NCBI RefSeq assembly: GCF_003315205.1
Contig: NZ_QNRR01000002.1
Coordinates: 1,032,857 to 1,096,856, forward strand
Source of the DNA: Roseimicrobium gellanilyticum
GTDB taxonomy: Bacteria; Verrucomicrobiota; Verrucomicrobiia; Verrucomicrobiales; Verrucomicrobiaceae
DNA: 64,000 nt
Direction of reading: 5' to 3'
Position numbers and translations under genes: made by a program. Of the stretch, positions 43,164-52,799 are shown piece by piece (position 1 is the stretch's first letter; every line of letters begins with the position of its first letter). The notes below the pieces were generated by a model. That model did not search any database, was not told the DNA's origin, and saw only the letters and a list, made by a program, of their open reading frames with translations.

Positions 43164-44420
43164 ATGACCTCCCCCAAACGTGCTCTCAACCTCCCCCAAG
43201 ATACCGCAGGCCGTCTCCTGCGCTCATGGCAGCCGTTGCTTCTCCTGCCGATGCTTGCCCTGTCGCTAACGGGCTGCGGAAAGAAACCTGCCGGACCGCC
43301 TGCCGGCATGGGCATGATGGGTGGCCCGATGGAAGTCGGAGTACTGACGCTTGCTGCCACGCCGATCACGCTCACACAGGATCTGCCCGGACGCACCTCC
43401 GCCTTCCGCGTGGCGGAAGTCCGTGCTCGCGTCAATGGCATCGTGCTGAAGCGCCTCTTCAACGAGGGCAGCGACGTGAAGGAAGGGGATGTGCTCTATG
43501 AGATCGATCCCGCTCCCTACCAGGCTGAGCTGGATCGTGCCATTGGCGCCCTGGCCCGCTCCGAAGCGAATGCGGAAGCAGCGCGCATCAAGGAGGAACG
43601 CTACAAGCACCTCGTCTCCACCAAGGCCATCAGCCAGCAGGAGCTCGACGATGCCACCGCGTCGTTGCATGCTTTCGAGGCGGACATCATCTCCGGCAAG
43701 GCGGCGGTGCAGGCGGCGAAGATCAACCTTGGATACACCAAGGTGACCTCACCGGTGAGTGGTCGCGTGGGCATCTCCCAGGTGACGGAGGGCGCGTATG
43801 TGCAGGCCGGCACAGCCACCCTGCTCGTAACGGTGCAGCAGCTGGATCCCATGTATGTGGACGTCACCCAGTCCAGCAATGATCTCATGCGTCTGAAGAA
43901 GGCGCTGGCTGCCGGTGAACTCAGCAATGAAAAACAAGCCCACGCTAAAGTGGAGCTGTTGCTCGATGACGGCGAGGTGCACAAGCAACAGGGCACGCTG
44001 CAATTCTCCGACATCTCGGTGAATCCCAGCACGAGCTCAGTGACGGTGCGCGCCATCTTCCCCAACCCGAAGGCTGAACTGCTGCCCGGCATGTTTGTGC
44101 GCGCCCGTCTGGTGGAGGGTCGCAAGACCGACGCTCTACTGGTGCCGCAGTTCGCGGTTTCGCGAAACTCCAAGGGTGAAGCCACGGCCTTCGTCGTGGG
44201 TGCCGAAGACAAGGCGGAAATCCGCGTGCTCGCCGCAGACCGCACGGTGGGAAATCAGTGGCTCATCACGAGCGGCCTGAAGTCCGGCGACCGCGTCATC
44301 ATGAACAACCTCCAGAAGTTGCGTCCCGGCGCTCCCGTGAAGAGCGTGCCCTACGCACCGCCTGGAGCTCCAGCTCCCGCTGCCAAGCCGAACACCGGAG
44401 CGAACACGGCCTCGCGCTGA
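43164..44420 (+). CDS. RND efflux periplasmic adaptor (MFP) lipoprotein
   Basis: A 418-residue membrane-fusion protein of the AcrA/MexA type. The signal ends in a lipobox (LSLTGC, Cys near residue 38), so it is a lipoprotein anchored in the inner membrane. The order is complete: first lipoyl half [20 protein letters not shown] (~82-101), a coiled-coil hairpin ([20 protein letters not shown], ~120-139), second lipoyl half [20 protein letters not shown] (~190-209), the beta-barrel and a membrane-proximal domain ([20 protein letters not shown], ~304). It links the RND pump encoded 76 bases downstream with an outer-membrane channel, whose gene is not present in this operon. Confidence 0.95.
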   Translation: MTSPKRALNLPQDTAGRLLRSWQPLLLLPMLALSLTGCGKKPAGPPAGMGMMGGPMEVGVLTLAATPITLTQDLPGRTSAFRVAEVRARVNGIVLKRLFNEGSDVKEGDVLYEIDPAPYQAELDRAIGALARSEANAEAARIKEERYKHLVSTKAISQQELDDATASLHAFEADIISGKAAVQAAKINLGYTKVTSPVSGRVGISQVTEGAYVQAGTATLLVTVQQLDPMYVDVTQSSNDLMRLKKALAAGELSNEKQAHAKVELLLDDGEVHKQQGTLQFSDISVNPSTSSVTVRAIFPNPKAELLPGMFVRARLVEGRKTDALLVPQFAVSRNSKGEATAFVVGAEDKAEIRVLAADRTVGNQWLITSGLKSGDRVIMNNLQKLRPGAPVKSVPYAPPGAPAPAAKPNTGANTASR

Positions 44421-44496
44421 TCTGATTCCGCGAGTTCCCGTTTCGCCACAGTCCCCCCAAAGCAGACAAAAAACCCCACCCCCGTCTTCGTCCTGC

Positions 44497-47400
44497 ATGT
44501 CCCGCTTCTTTATTGATCGTCCCATCTTCGCGTGGGTTATCGCGATCGTGATCATGATCGGTGGCACCATTGCCATGCTGAACCTGCCCATCACGCAGTA
44601 TCCCAGCATCGCGCCGCCCACCATTGCCATCACGGCCACCTATCCTGGTGCTTCCGCCAAGACGGTGGAGGACACCGTCACCCAGGTCATCGAGCAAAAG
44701 CTCAACGGCATCGACCACCTGCGCTACATCGAGTCCTCCAGTGACTCGAACGGCGGCGCGACCATCACGGTGACCTTCGACGGAGGCACAAACCCGGACA
44801 CGGCGCAGGTACAGGTGCAAAACAAACTGCAGCTCGCCATGCCGCTCCTTCCGCAGGAAGTGCAGCGCCAGGGCGTGAGCGTGACCAAGTCTGTGCGCAA
44901 CTTCCTCCTGGTCGTCAGCCTCGTGTCCGAAGATGGCAAGATGAACAACGCCGACCTGGGCGACTATCTCATCAGCACCCTGCTGGATCCGGTGAGCCAG
45001 ATCACGGGCGTGGGTGAGATTCAGAGCTTCAGCACGCAGTACGCCATGCGCATCTGGGTGGATCCGGACAAGCTCACAGAATACGGCCTCACCTCGTCTG
45101 ACGTGACGGCTTCCATCCGTGAACAGAATGTGCAGGTCTCCTCCGGCGCGGTGGGTGGACTTCCCGCAGCACCAGGCCAATTGATGACAGCGCCCATCGT
45201 GGCTCAGGGTCGTCTGCAAACGACTGAGCAGTTTGGCAACATCCTGCTGCGTGTGAACCCCGACGGCTCGCGTGTGTTCCTGCGCGACGTGGCCCGCATC
45301 GAGCTGGGCAGCGAGAACTACAACAACCTTGCCCGCTTCAATCGCCAGCCTGCCGCAGGCATGGCGCTCAAGCCAGCCGTGGGCGCGAACGCCCTGGAAA
45401 CCGTGGAAGCGGTGAAGAAGAAAGTCACCGAACTCTCCGCCTTCTTCCCTCCCGGCGTGAAGGTCATCTATCCCTACGACACCACGCCCTTCGTGCGTCA
45501 CTCCATCCGTGAGGTGGTGAAGACGCTCATCGAAGCGGTGATCCTCGTGTTCCTGGTAATGTACCTCTTCCTGCAGAACTGGCGCGCCACCCTCATCCCC
45601 ACGCTGGCCGTGCCAGTGGTGCTCCTGGGTACCTTCGGTGTACTCGCAGTGGCGGGATACACCATCAACACACTCACCCTCTTCGGCCTTGTGCTGGCCA
45701 TTGGTCTCCTCGTGGACGATGCCATCGTGGTGGTTGAGAACGTGGAGCGTGTGATGGAGGAGGAAGGTCTCGCTCCACGCGAGGCCACCATCAAATCCAT
45801 GGGGCAGATTTCCGGCGCGCTGGTGGGCATTGGCTTGGTGCTCTCCGCGGCCTTCGTACCCATGGCCTTCTTTGGGAACTCGACTGGCGTGATTTACCGC
45901 CAGTTCGCCATCACGCTGGTTTCCGCTGTGTCACTCTCGGTGCTGGTGGCTTTGATCTTCACTCCGGCCCTGTGCGCCACGATGCTGAAGCCGGTCAAGC
46001 ATGGCGCCACGCACAAGCAGCGCGGCTTCTTTGGCTGGTTCAACCGCACCTTCAACCGCACGGCGGACAAGTACGCCACCAGTGTGGGCTACATCCTGAA
46101 GCGCCGCGCCCTGCCGCTCATCGCGTATGCCGGCATCGCAGTTGGTGTATTCTTCCTCTTCAAGCATCTGCCCACCGGCTTCCTTCCAGATGAAGATACT
46201 GGCTTCCTCTTCACCACGGCTCAGCTTCCTCCCGGTTCGACCCGTGAGCAGTCCGTGGCCCTGCTGGAGCGCATGGAAAATCACCTCTTTGAAAAGCATG
46301 GCGACTCACTCATGGGCGTTTTCGGCATCGCAGGATTCAGCTTCTTCGGCTCCGGCCAAAACCAGGTGCTCACCTTCTGTCCGCTGAAGGACTGGAAGGA
46401 ACGAACAGGGCCCGGTCAGAGTGTGAAAGCAATCCAAGGGGAGACCATGGGCACCTTCATGCAATTCAAGGAAGCGCTCGCCTTTGCCTTCGCCCCGCCT
46501 GCCGTGCTCGAGCTTGGCAACGTGAATGGCTTTGACCTTCGTCTGGTGGACAACGCGGGCCTCGGTCACGAGGCGCTGATGAATGCACGCATGCAATTGA
46601 TCGGCATGGCGGCGCAAAATCCCAAGCTGGTGGGCGTTCGTCCCAACGGCTTGAGCGACACGCCGCAGATGAAGCTGGACGTCGACAACGAAAAGGCCAG
46701 CGCGCTGGGCATCTCCCTCGCGGCAATCAATGCGGAACTCGCCAACGTGTGGGGCTCCTCCTATGTGAATGATTTCATCGACAAGGGTCGTGTGAAGAAG
46801 GTCTTCATCCAGGGTGATGCCAGCTCACGCATGTCGCCGGATGACATCGGCAAATGGTACGTGCGCAACAACAAGGGTGAGATGGTTCCCTTCACGGCCT
46901 TCGCCAGTGTGAGCTGGATGCTCGACTCCCCCAAGCGTGAGCGTTTCAATGGCGCCCCCTCCGTGGCCATCAGTGGTGAACCCGCACCGGGCAACAGTTC
47001 CGGTGAGGCCATGCGGATCATGGAGGACCTCGCCAAGCAGCTGCCTCCCGGCATCGGCTACGCCTGGGCTGGCCTGTCCTACGAAGAGCAGCTCTCCGGT
47101 GCGAACTCCGGCGTGCTGTACATCCTCTCGCTGCTCATGGTGTTCCTGTGCCTTGCGGCGTTGTATGAAAGCTGGTCCATCCCGCTCTCCGTGATGATGG
47201 ACATGCCACTGGGCGCGCTGGGCGTGCTTGCCGCAACCTCGTTGCGCGGCCTGCCGAATGACATCTACTTCCAGATTGGTTTCATCACCATCATCGGTCT
47301 CTCTGCGAAGAACGCGATTCTCGTGATCGAGTTCGCCAAGGAAGCCTATGACGAGGGAGCGACACTCATCGATGCCGCCATGCATGCCGTGCGGCAACGT

Positions 47401-47676
47401 TTGCGCCCCATCTTGATGACCTCGATTGCCTTCTGCCTTGGCGTGCTGCCCCTCGCCACCAGCACTGGCGCCGGCGCGGGCAGCCAGAATGCCATCGGCA
47501 CAGGTGTCGTGGGTGGCACCATCACCACGACCATCCTCGGCTTGTTCTTCGTGCCGCTCTACTTCGTGACCGTGATGGCCCTCTTCAAGGTGAAACGCTC
47601 CACGCTGAAAAGCCGCGCGAGTGGTCAGACCAAGCAGCCGGAAGGTGAAGCGACGATGGTGCCAGCCGGAGCGTGA
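44497..47676 (+). CDS. RND multidrug efflux transporter permease (HAE1/AcrB type)
   Basis: A 1059-residue AcrB-like inner-membrane pump. It starts [20 protein letters not shown] and has the twelve-helix plan with two large periplasmic loops. Signature segments are [20 protein letters not shown] (~35), the TM4 region [20 protein letters not shown] (~403-422; Asp-Asp proton relay), the TM10 region [20 protein letters not shown] (~935; Lys), and [12 protein letters not shown] near the C-terminus. The family expels drugs, detergents and dyes with proton import. It is encoded after TetR and MFP genes in one operon; a TolC-like channel gene is not next to it and must come from elsewhere. Confidence 0.97.
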   Translation: MSRFFIDRPIFAWVIAIVIMIGGTIAMLNLPITQYPSIAPPTIAITATYPGASAKTVEDTVTQVIEQKLNGIDHLRYIESSSDSNGGATITVTFDGGTNPDTAQVQVQNKLQLAMPLLPQEVQRQGVSVTKSVRNFLLVVSLVSEDGKMNNADLGDYLISTLLDPVSQITGVGEIQSFSTQYAMRIWVDPDKLTEYGLTSSDVTASIREQNVQVSSGAVGGLPAAPGQLMTAPIVAQGRLQTTEQFGNILLRVNPDGSRVFLRDVARIELGSENYNNLARFNRQPAAGMALKPAVGANALETVEAVKKKVTELSAFFPPGVKVIYPYDTTPFVRHSIREVVKTLIEAVILVFLVMYLFLQNWRATLIPTLAVPVVLLGTFGVLAVAGYTINTLTLFGLVLAIGLLVDDAIVVVENVERVMEEEGLAPREATIKSMGQISGALVGIGLVLSAAFVPMAFFGNSTGVIYRQFAITLVSAVSLSVLVALIFTPALCATMLKPVKHGATHKQRGFFGWFNRTFNRTADKYATSVGYILKRRALPLIAYAGIAVGVFFLFKHLPTGFLPDEDTGFLFTTAQLPPGSTREQSVALLERMENHLFEKHGDSLMGVFGIAGFSFFGSGQNQVLTFCPLKDWKERTGPGQSVKAIQGETMGTFMQFKEALAFAFAPPAVLELGNVNGFDLRLVDNAGLGHEALMNARMQLIGMAAQNPKLVGVRPNGLSDTPQMKLDVDNEKASALGISLAAINAELANVWGSSYVNDFIDKGRVKKVFIQGDASSRMSPDDIGKWYVRNNKGEMVPFTAFASVSWMLDSPKRERFNGAPSVAISGEPAPGNSSGEAMRIMEDLAKQLPPGIGYAWAGLSYEEQLSGANSGVLYILSLLMVFLCLAALYESWSIPLSVMMDMPLGALGVLAATSLRGLPNDIYFQIGFITIIGLSAKNAILVIEFAKEAYDEGATLIDAAMHAVRQRLRPILMTSIAFCLGVLPLATSTGAGAGSQNAIGTGVVGGTITTTILGLFFVPLYFVTVMALFKVKRSTLKSRASGQTKQPEGEATMVPAGA

Positions 47677-47812
47677 TGATGAGTGGTCCGCACACGCCGT
47701 GGTGCGGGTCTGGGGGAAGCAGCGAGCTTCCCCCAACATCACTTCAAGTTACAGCACTTGCACAAAGCAATCCGCGGTGACCGCACATGGAGAGTGCGGA
47801 CCATCATCACGG
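47672..47812. repeat. Inverted repeat and hairpins between the convergent RND and PP2C genes
   Basis: The left arm GTGATGATG-AGTG-GTCCGCAC (47673-47693) and the right arm GTGCGGACCATCATCAC (47794-47810) are complementary except for four inserted bases. The arms overlap the ends of both genes. Inside, GGGGGAAG/CTTCCCCC (47712-47734) forms an 8-bp stem, and CCGCAC/GTGCGG pairs form smaller ones. It may serve as a shared terminator, although no T-run follows. Confidence 0.6.
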
Positions 47813-48640
47813 AACCTTCACCAGCGCCACAGTCGTGTTGTCCTGCTTGGGATGTTCCGCGCAACGTACGGCGAAGACGAGGGCGTCCACGAGCTTGCCG
47901 GCAGGCGAGGTCTTTCCAAAGGTGAGCATCTCCTCGATTTGATCCATGTCGAGTGTGAGCAGGCCATCGCTGGCGACGACGATGATATCACCGCTCTCGA
48001 TGGGATAGGGCTCCATGCGCGCATCCACCAGCGTGAGAGGAAGGCCCATGCAGGCAGATTGCAAGACGTGGCGATCCGGATGGTGCGCCGCCTCTTCCTC
48101 GGTCATCTCGCCTTTCTTCACGCGCTCATCGAGCAACGGGGCGAGCGAGTGGTCCGCATTGAGACGGATGAGCTTGTCCTTGCGGAAGAGATAAAGCAGC
48201 GAGTCACCCACGCTGACCCAGTGCAGGTGCGACTGCGTCACCACGATGCCCACGAACGTGCTGCCCATCGGCGCCTTGTCGCAGTTCAGACGGTTGGAAA
48301 TCACTCGCAGGCTTTCATTCGCGGACTCCAGGGAGACACGCATGCGCCACGGCACGCTGAGCGTGCTGCGCTTGTAGGCCTTTACGAATTCGCTCACCAG
48401 CTGGTAGCTGGCAACGTTTCCGCCGATGTGCGCTCCAAGGCCGTCACCGAGGGCGACGAGCAGCTTGGTGACAGGTTTCTCCTTCTTGTCCGAGGCGTCG
48501 GCAAAGGCGTAGTAGTCCTCCTGCTTTTCACGATAGCCCACATACTGTCGACCCGCGAAATCGCGTTCAACGTGGAAAGGGCCGGCAGTATCTGCGGGGA
48601 CGGGCGATGGTGGTGGTGTGGGTGCCGCGATGTCGTTCAC
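47807..48640 (-). CDS. PP2C-family Ser/Thr phosphatase
   Basis: A 277-residue PP2C (PPM) phosphatase. The motifs are GYREKQEDYYAF (~35-46), VALGDGLGAHIGG (~63-75; the metal-binding Asp of the family's DG pair), GSTFVGIVV (~127-135), WVSVGDSLLYLF (~141-152), VASDGLLTLD (~223-232) and DNTTVALVKV at the end. These cover all metal-binding aspartates. It removes phosphate from Ser/Thr and may counter the kinase at 30422-33037. It starts 4 bases after the aldose epimerase stop, so the two form an operon, an unusual combination. Confidence 0.93.
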   Translation of the reverse strand: MNDIAAPTPPPSPVPADTAGPFHVERDFAGRQYVGYREKQEDYYAFADASDKKEKPVTKLLVALGDGLGAHIGGNVASYQLVSEFVKAYKRSTLSVPWRMRVSLESANESLRVISNRLNCDKAPMGSTFVGIVVTQSHLHWVSVGDSLLYLFRKDKLIRLNADHSLAPLLDERVKKGEMTEEEAAHHPDRHVLQSACMGLPLTLVDARMEPYPIESGDIIVVASDGLLTLDMDQIEEMLTFGKTSPAGKLVDALVFAVRCAEHPKQDNTTVALVKVP

Positions 48641-48644
48641 TTAG

Positions 48645-49781
48645 TTACTCCGCGCTAAACTTGTAGATGCAGGTGTGCTGGTAGGTATCGCCCGGCCGCA
48701 GAACGGTGGAGGGGAATTCGGGACGATTGGGGCTGTCTGGGAAGTGCTGGGTTTCGAAGCAGAAACCAGTGCGGAAGTCGTAGGTGTGGCCATTTTTGCA
48801 CCCCGTGAGCTTCTTTTGATGATTTCCGGTGTAAAACTGTACACCAGGTTCGGTCGTAAGCACCTCCAACACGCGTCCAGATGCAGGATCTTTTGCTCTT
48901 GCGGCAGTTTTCAGCCCCGAACCGCCATTCAACACATAGTTATGGTCATATCCCTGCCCATAGCGAATGGCGGTATTCGACGAACCAATGCGCGCGCCAA
49001 TGCGCTGGGGTGACCGGAAATCAAGCGGCGTGCCTTCCACGGAAGCAATCTGTCCGGTGGGGATGAGTCCTGAGTCGGTCGGAGTGAAGGAGTCCGCGTT
49101 GATGCTCACCACATGATTGGTGATGGTACCACTCCCCTCGCCTGCGAGATTGAAGTAGCTGTGATTCGTGAGATTCACCACGGTGGGAGCGTCAGTGGAG
49201 GCAGCGTATTCAATCTCCAGAGCATTCTCGTTGGTCAGGACATAGGTGACCTTGCAGTCGAGCTTGCCGGGATAACCCTCTTCCATATCCCGGCTGGTAT
49301 AGGTCATCTCCACGCCCGCGCCATTGGCCCGGGAGATCTCGCGGGACTTCCACACCTTCTTGTCAAAACCCACCTTGCCCCCGTGCAAGTGATTGGGGCC
49401 GTTATTTACGGCCAGGGTGTATTCCTTCCCATCAAGGGTGAATTTACCTTTACCTATGCGATTGGCATAACGACCGGTGATGCAGCCGAAGTGCGGGCTG
49501 CGCGCCTCGTAGTCTTGGAGATTGTCGAAGCCGAGGACGACATCGGCGAATTTGCCATCACGATCCGGCGCGTTCAGGCTCACGATGACGCCGCCATAGT
49601 CCATGATGCGCGCCTCCATGCCCCTGCTGTTGCGCAGAGTATAGAGGGTGACTTTTTCACCGCTTTTCGTTGTTCCCCAAGTTTGACTGTTCACGCTCGT
49701 GCCTGCCTGACCTACCGACTGGCAGGAACTCAAGCCGAGCGTGGCAACCACGGCAAAGGAAAACAACAGAGCGTGCTTCAT
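48645..49781 (-). CDS. galM: Aldose 1-epimerase (mutarotase), lipoprotein
   Basis: A 378-residue galactose mutarotase starting MKHALLFSFAVVATLGLSSC, a lipoprotein signal (LSSC). Family marks are ARIMDYGGVIVSLNAPDRDG (~55-74), CITGRYANRIGKGKF (~100-114), NGPNHLHGGKVGFDKKVW (~127-144; His), VNLTNHSYFNLAG (~205-217; catalytic His) and GFCFETQHFPDSPNRPEFPS (~330-349; catalytic Glu). It interconverts alpha and beta anomers of aldoses; as an exported lipoprotein it would act on sugars outside the cytoplasm. The extension to 49829 would hide the lipobox and is rejected. The PP2C gene follows after 4 bases. Confidence 0.95.
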   Translation of the reverse strand: MKHALLFSFAVVATLGLSSCQSVGQAGTSVNSQTWGTTKSGEKVTLYTLRNSRGMEARIMDYGGVIVSLNAPDRDGKFADVVLGFDNLQDYEARSPHFGCITGRYANRIGKGKFTLDGKEYTLAVNNGPNHLHGGKVGFDKKVWKSREISRANGAGVEMTYTSRDMEEGYPGKLDCKVTYVLTNENALEIEYAASTDAPTVVNLTNHSYFNLAGEGSGTITNHVVSINADSFTPTDSGLIPTGQIASVEGTPLDFRSPQRIGARIGSSNTAIRYGQGYDHNYVLNGGSGLKTAARAKDPASGRVLEVLTTEPGVQFYTGNHQKKLTGCKNGHTYDFRTGFCFETQHFPDSPNRPEFPSTVLRPGDTYQHTCIYKFSAE

Positions 49782-49931
49782 ATTGTGCAATTTAGGGCGC
49801 ATCATTGCAAGTCGGTCAGGCGGCGTCAATACCTACAGTGTCGCGGTGAAAAGACGTCGACTCCCGGCACGAAAGTTCATTGAATATCAATGCGTATTCG
49901 CCAGACGATCGATCCGCAATCTCTCCCGCTC

Positions 49932-51053
49932 ATGAAGCATTGCTTACTTATTGCCAGCGCCACCGCCCTCATCACGACCGCAAGCCTGCCTCTCTCGCTT
50001 GCAGCGCAAGCTGCTCCTGCCGCGCCTGCACCCGCACCAGCGCCCGAGAAAAAGGCAGATGCGCCGAAGCCAGCTGAAAACAAACCCACAGCGACTCCTG
50101 CCCCCACGCCCGCCACTCCCAAACCTGAAGAGAAAAAGGCAGACCCGGCCAAGCCCGCCGAGAAAAAGCCGGAACCGCCCAAACCTGCTCCCGCACCTGC
50201 CACTGCGGAAAAGAAACCGGACGCTCCCAAGCCAGCCCCCACGCCCGCTCCCGCTGAGAAGAAACCGGAGCCACCCAAGCCGCAGCCCATCTTCAAGGAC
50301 AAGAACCTTGAGGCTGCCGTGCGGAAGCAGGTCTTCGCCAAACGCGAGAACAACGAACCCATCGTGGCCGCCGATGTGGAGAGCGTTTCCTTTGTGCAAG
50401 GCAAGGGCATGAAGATCAGCGACCTCAGCGGTCTCGAGCACTGCAAGGCTCTCGCGCAACTCGAACTCCCCAACAACGAGATCAAGGATCTCTCCGCCAT
50501 CAAGAACCTGGAGCGTCTTCAGTTCGTGGACCTGCAGAACAACCAGATCAGCGACATCACCCCCATCGGCACTCTCAAAGCCCTGCAGTTCCTGGAGCTC
50601 ACCAACAACAAGGTCGTGGACGTCACGCCACTGGGGAACATTCCGGCGCTGACCTCGGTGTATCTCACCAACAATCAGGTGAAGGATGCCAGCGCGCTCT
50701 TCAAGCTGCCCAAGCTTTCATCCCTGTATCTGGAGGGCAATCAGCTCACCAGCATCAACGGCATTGGCACGTGCAAGTGGCTCGGCATGCTGAATCTGAA
50801 GAACAATCAGGTCGTGGACCTCGCTCCGCTGGAGCCTCTGATGGAACTGCGCTGGCTCTTCATCGACGGCAACAAAGTCACCGACCTTGCTCCGCTGCAC
50901 CGCATGCTGAAGAAGGACATGGATGGTCCGCGCGAATTCGCACCGTACCTCAATCTCTACCTCGGCGGCAACCCTCTTTCCGATCCCTCCAAGGCACTGA
51001 TGGAAGAATTCAAGAAGATGGGCCTGCGGGTGCATGACACGGTGGCGAAGTAG
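49932..51053 (+). CDS. Secreted leucine-rich-repeat protein
   Basis: A 373-residue exported protein. A signal peptide (MKHCLLIASATALITTASLP) is followed by ~100 residues rich in Ala, Pro and Lys (APAAPAPAPAPEKKADAPKP and related runs; low complexity, probably a cell-wall or membrane spacer). From ~125 come internalin-like LRR units of 22 residues: LAQLELPNNEIKDLSAIKNL, LQFVDLQNNQISDITPIGTL, LQFLELTNNKVVDVTPLGNI, and three or four more, up to LRWLFIDGNKVTDLAPLHRM. The repeat LxxLxLxxNxIxDI is the SDS22/internalin type. A role in protein binding is expected. The start at 49932 gives the intact signal. Confidence 0.88.
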   Translation: MKHCLLIASATALITTASLPLSLAAQAAPAAPAPAPAPEKKADAPKPAENKPTATPAPTPATPKPEEKKADPAKPAEKKPEPPKPAPAPATAEKKPDAPKPAPTPAPAEKKPEPPKPQPIFKDKNLEAAVRKQVFAKRENNEPIVAADVESVSFVQGKGMKISDLSGLEHCKALAQLELPNNEIKDLSAIKNLERLQFVDLQNNQISDITPIGTLKALQFLELTNNKVVDVTPLGNIPALTSVYLTNNQVKDASALFKLPKLSSLYLEGNQLTSINGIGTCKWLGMLNLKNNQVVDLAPLEPLMELRWLFIDGNKVTDLAPLHRMLKKDMDGPREFAPYLNLYLGGNPLSDPSKALMEEFKKMGLRVHDTVAK

Positions 51054-51076
51054 GTCGTCGCAGCTTCTTGGGGAAC

Positions 51077-51559
51077 ATGACGGACGAGAGTCTGGCGCTG
51101 GAAATCAGTGAGCGTTTTGAAAAAACGGGAAATCCGTCTCACTGGATCAAAATTTTTTCCAAGCTAAGCACATCCATTCAGCGGGAATTGCTGACTGGGG
51201 CAGACCTTGCACCAGCCGAGATCCCCTTGTTTGGCGGCGCCTGGAGGGAAGCGCAGAGGAAAGCCGGGGCCGTTCTCAAAGAGCGCGTCCATCTTCTGGT
51301 CACCACGCGCCGCGTCCAGTGGAGCATCGGCCGAGCCCGGTGGCTATTCCCACCAGAGAGCGTCATGCACATTGAGGACGCATCTACAGCCAACCGGCAC
51401 TTTGCCTCCCGGGGCTACTTTGGACTCCGGAGGTTCACCTTGGAACTCGACGATTGCACCAAAGTCGAACTCCCTTCGAAAGGAGGCGGAGCGGCAACCT
51501 CCGTGTGGATGGCCCTGGCCCTGCTCTCCATTCGCCGTCGCGAAGCCGCCAAGCCTTAA
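51077..51559 (+). CDS. Hypothetical protein, 160 residues
   Basis: A soluble protein without signal peptide starting MTDESLALEISERFEKTGNP. The first half is helical; the second half (KERVHLLVTTRRVQWSIGRA and FGLRRFTLELDDCTKVELPS, ~72-135) alternates like a PH-like beta barrel, as in small bacterial PH-domain proteins. No family can be named. It starts 23 bases after the LRR gene, and the L,D-transpeptidase gene follows after 70 bases on the same strand. Confidence 0.6.
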   Translation: MTDESLALEISERFEKTGNPSHWIKIFSKLSTSIQRELLTGADLAPAEIPLFGGAWREAQRKAGAVLKERVHLLVTTRRVQWSIGRARWLFPPESVMHIEDASTANRHFASRGYFGLRRFTLELDDCTKVELPSKGGGAATSVWMALALLSIRRREAAKP

Positions 51560-51629
51560 ATATCAGGTCAAGAGAGTCTGGTCCTTGTCACGAGGCAATT
51601 TGTGCTTATGTAGTGCGACTGTTCCCTTC

Positions 51630-52328
51630 ATGAAATCCCCCCAGCTCGCAGCCAAAGCACCCTTCGCCCAACTACTGACAGTCCGGTTTCTGACATTGGC
51701 AGTCGCTTCGGCACTTGGCCTGACGCTCGCTTCGTGCGCCTCCAAGCCCAAGCCGCCAGTGCCCCAGCAGCCGCAGGCGTTCAGGATGTATGAGTGGAAC
51801 GCCGAGGAAGCGGCCAAAGCCACCGGCCCGGCCTCCGTGGTGATCTACCTGGATAAACAGAAGGCGCATTTCTTCAAGGGTCGCCAACAGGTGGGCTGGA
51901 CGTATGTGGCCTCCGGCACCGCCTCTCATCCTACGCCAAGCGGCAACTTCAAGGTCATGGAGAAGACGCCGGACAAGATCTCCAACCTCTACGGCAAGCT
52001 GCTCGACTTCGACGGCAACGTCGTGGACGGCGACTTCAACATCACCAAGGAGACACTGCCGGAAGGCTACCGCTTCTCCCCTGCCCGCATGCCACTCTAC
52101 ATGCGCCTCACCAGTGACGGCGTGGGCATGCACGTGGGTCCGATTCCCAAGCCTGGCCGCGCCGCTTCACACGGGTGCATCCGCCTGCCACGCCCCATGG
52201 CCGAGAAATTCTTTGCCAATGTCTCCGTGGGTACTCCGGTGACCATTCACGCCACCAGCCCGGCTGACGGCGTCGCTGTGCCGCCCGCTGGACCAGCGAA
52301 GAAGAAGGGCCTCTTCGGCGGATCGTAG
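51630..52328 (+). CDS. L,D-transpeptidase (YkuD), lipoprotein
   Basis: A 232-residue enzyme that makes 3-3 peptidoglycan cross-links or attaches proteins to the wall. A lipoprotein signal ends at LASC (Cys ~34). The YkuD domain (~60-220) holds VVIYLDKQKAHFFKGRQQVG (~70-89), SGTASHPTPSGNFKVMEK (~96-113), and the catalytic block HVGPIPKPGRAASHGCIRLP (~170-190; His...SHGCIRL with catalytic Cys). The C-terminus is Pro/Lys-rich. The start at 51630 is used because the reading from 51207 overlaps the preceding gene and lacks a signal. Confidence 0.93.
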   Translation: MKSPQLAAKAPFAQLLTVRFLTLAVASALGLTLASCASKPKPPVPQQPQAFRMYEWNAEEAAKATGPASVVIYLDKQKAHFFKGRQQVGWTYVASGTASHPTPSGNFKVMEKTPDKISNLYGKLLDFDGNVVDGDFNITKETLPEGYRFSPARMPLYMRLTSDGVGMHVGPIPKPGRAASHGCIRLPRPMAEKFFANVSVGTPVTIHATSPADGVAVPPAGPAKKKGLFGGS

Positions 52329-52331
52329 GAT

Positions 52332-52676
52332 TCACCTGGGCCCCTCATAAAACAGCTCTTCACACCAGAGCCTGTACCGTTGGAAGACGGCGGCAAATGA
52401 AGGAAATTGCTCCATGAAGTGCACGGGCGCGTACAGGAACTGCATCCACTTCGGTCGCGGCACGGGCGCAATGATGTCCAACTCGAGTATTTCAAATTGC
52501 TCCCCCTGGATGGATCCCCGGCGAGGGGCCGGGCCGGAGCCGACAGTGTTGGTCGCGCTGCTGTACCGCTCACTCTCATGCCACGCCTCGACGGGTGGGC
52601 AGCTCGCCACGTAGAGCAAAACACCAGCAGTCACCCAAAACCCTAGATGTAGTCTCCCACTGGGGGATTTGCTCAT
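52332..52676 (-). CDS. Small secreted or membrane-anchored hypothetical protein
   Basis: A 114-residue protein on the opposite strand, ending 3 bases after the L,D-transpeptidase stop. It has one N-terminal hydrophobic segment (LGFWVTAGVLLYVASCPPVE, ~11-30). The rest is mixed, with EILELDIIAPVPRPKWMQFL (~62-81) and RYRLWCEELFYEGPR at the end. The cysteine at ~26 (VASC) fits a lipobox. No family recognised. Support comes from the open frame, the plausible signal and the absence of another gene here. Confidence 0.5.
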   Translation of the reverse strand: MSKSPSGRLHLGFWVTAGVLLYVASCPPVEAWHESERYSSATNTVGSGPAPRRGSIQGEQFEILELDIIAPVPRPKWMQFLYAPVHFMEQFPSFAAVFQRYRLWCEELFYEGPR

Positions 52677-52799
52677 GGGCGGAGTATGATCAAATGAACC
52701 ATGTCAGGCAATGCCTAAGAGCAAAAGCCTTCCCGCGCTCTCATGGCAGCTCTGCTGCTTTGCGATTTCTCCCAAGGCAGCAGAACAGAGCCACACGGA

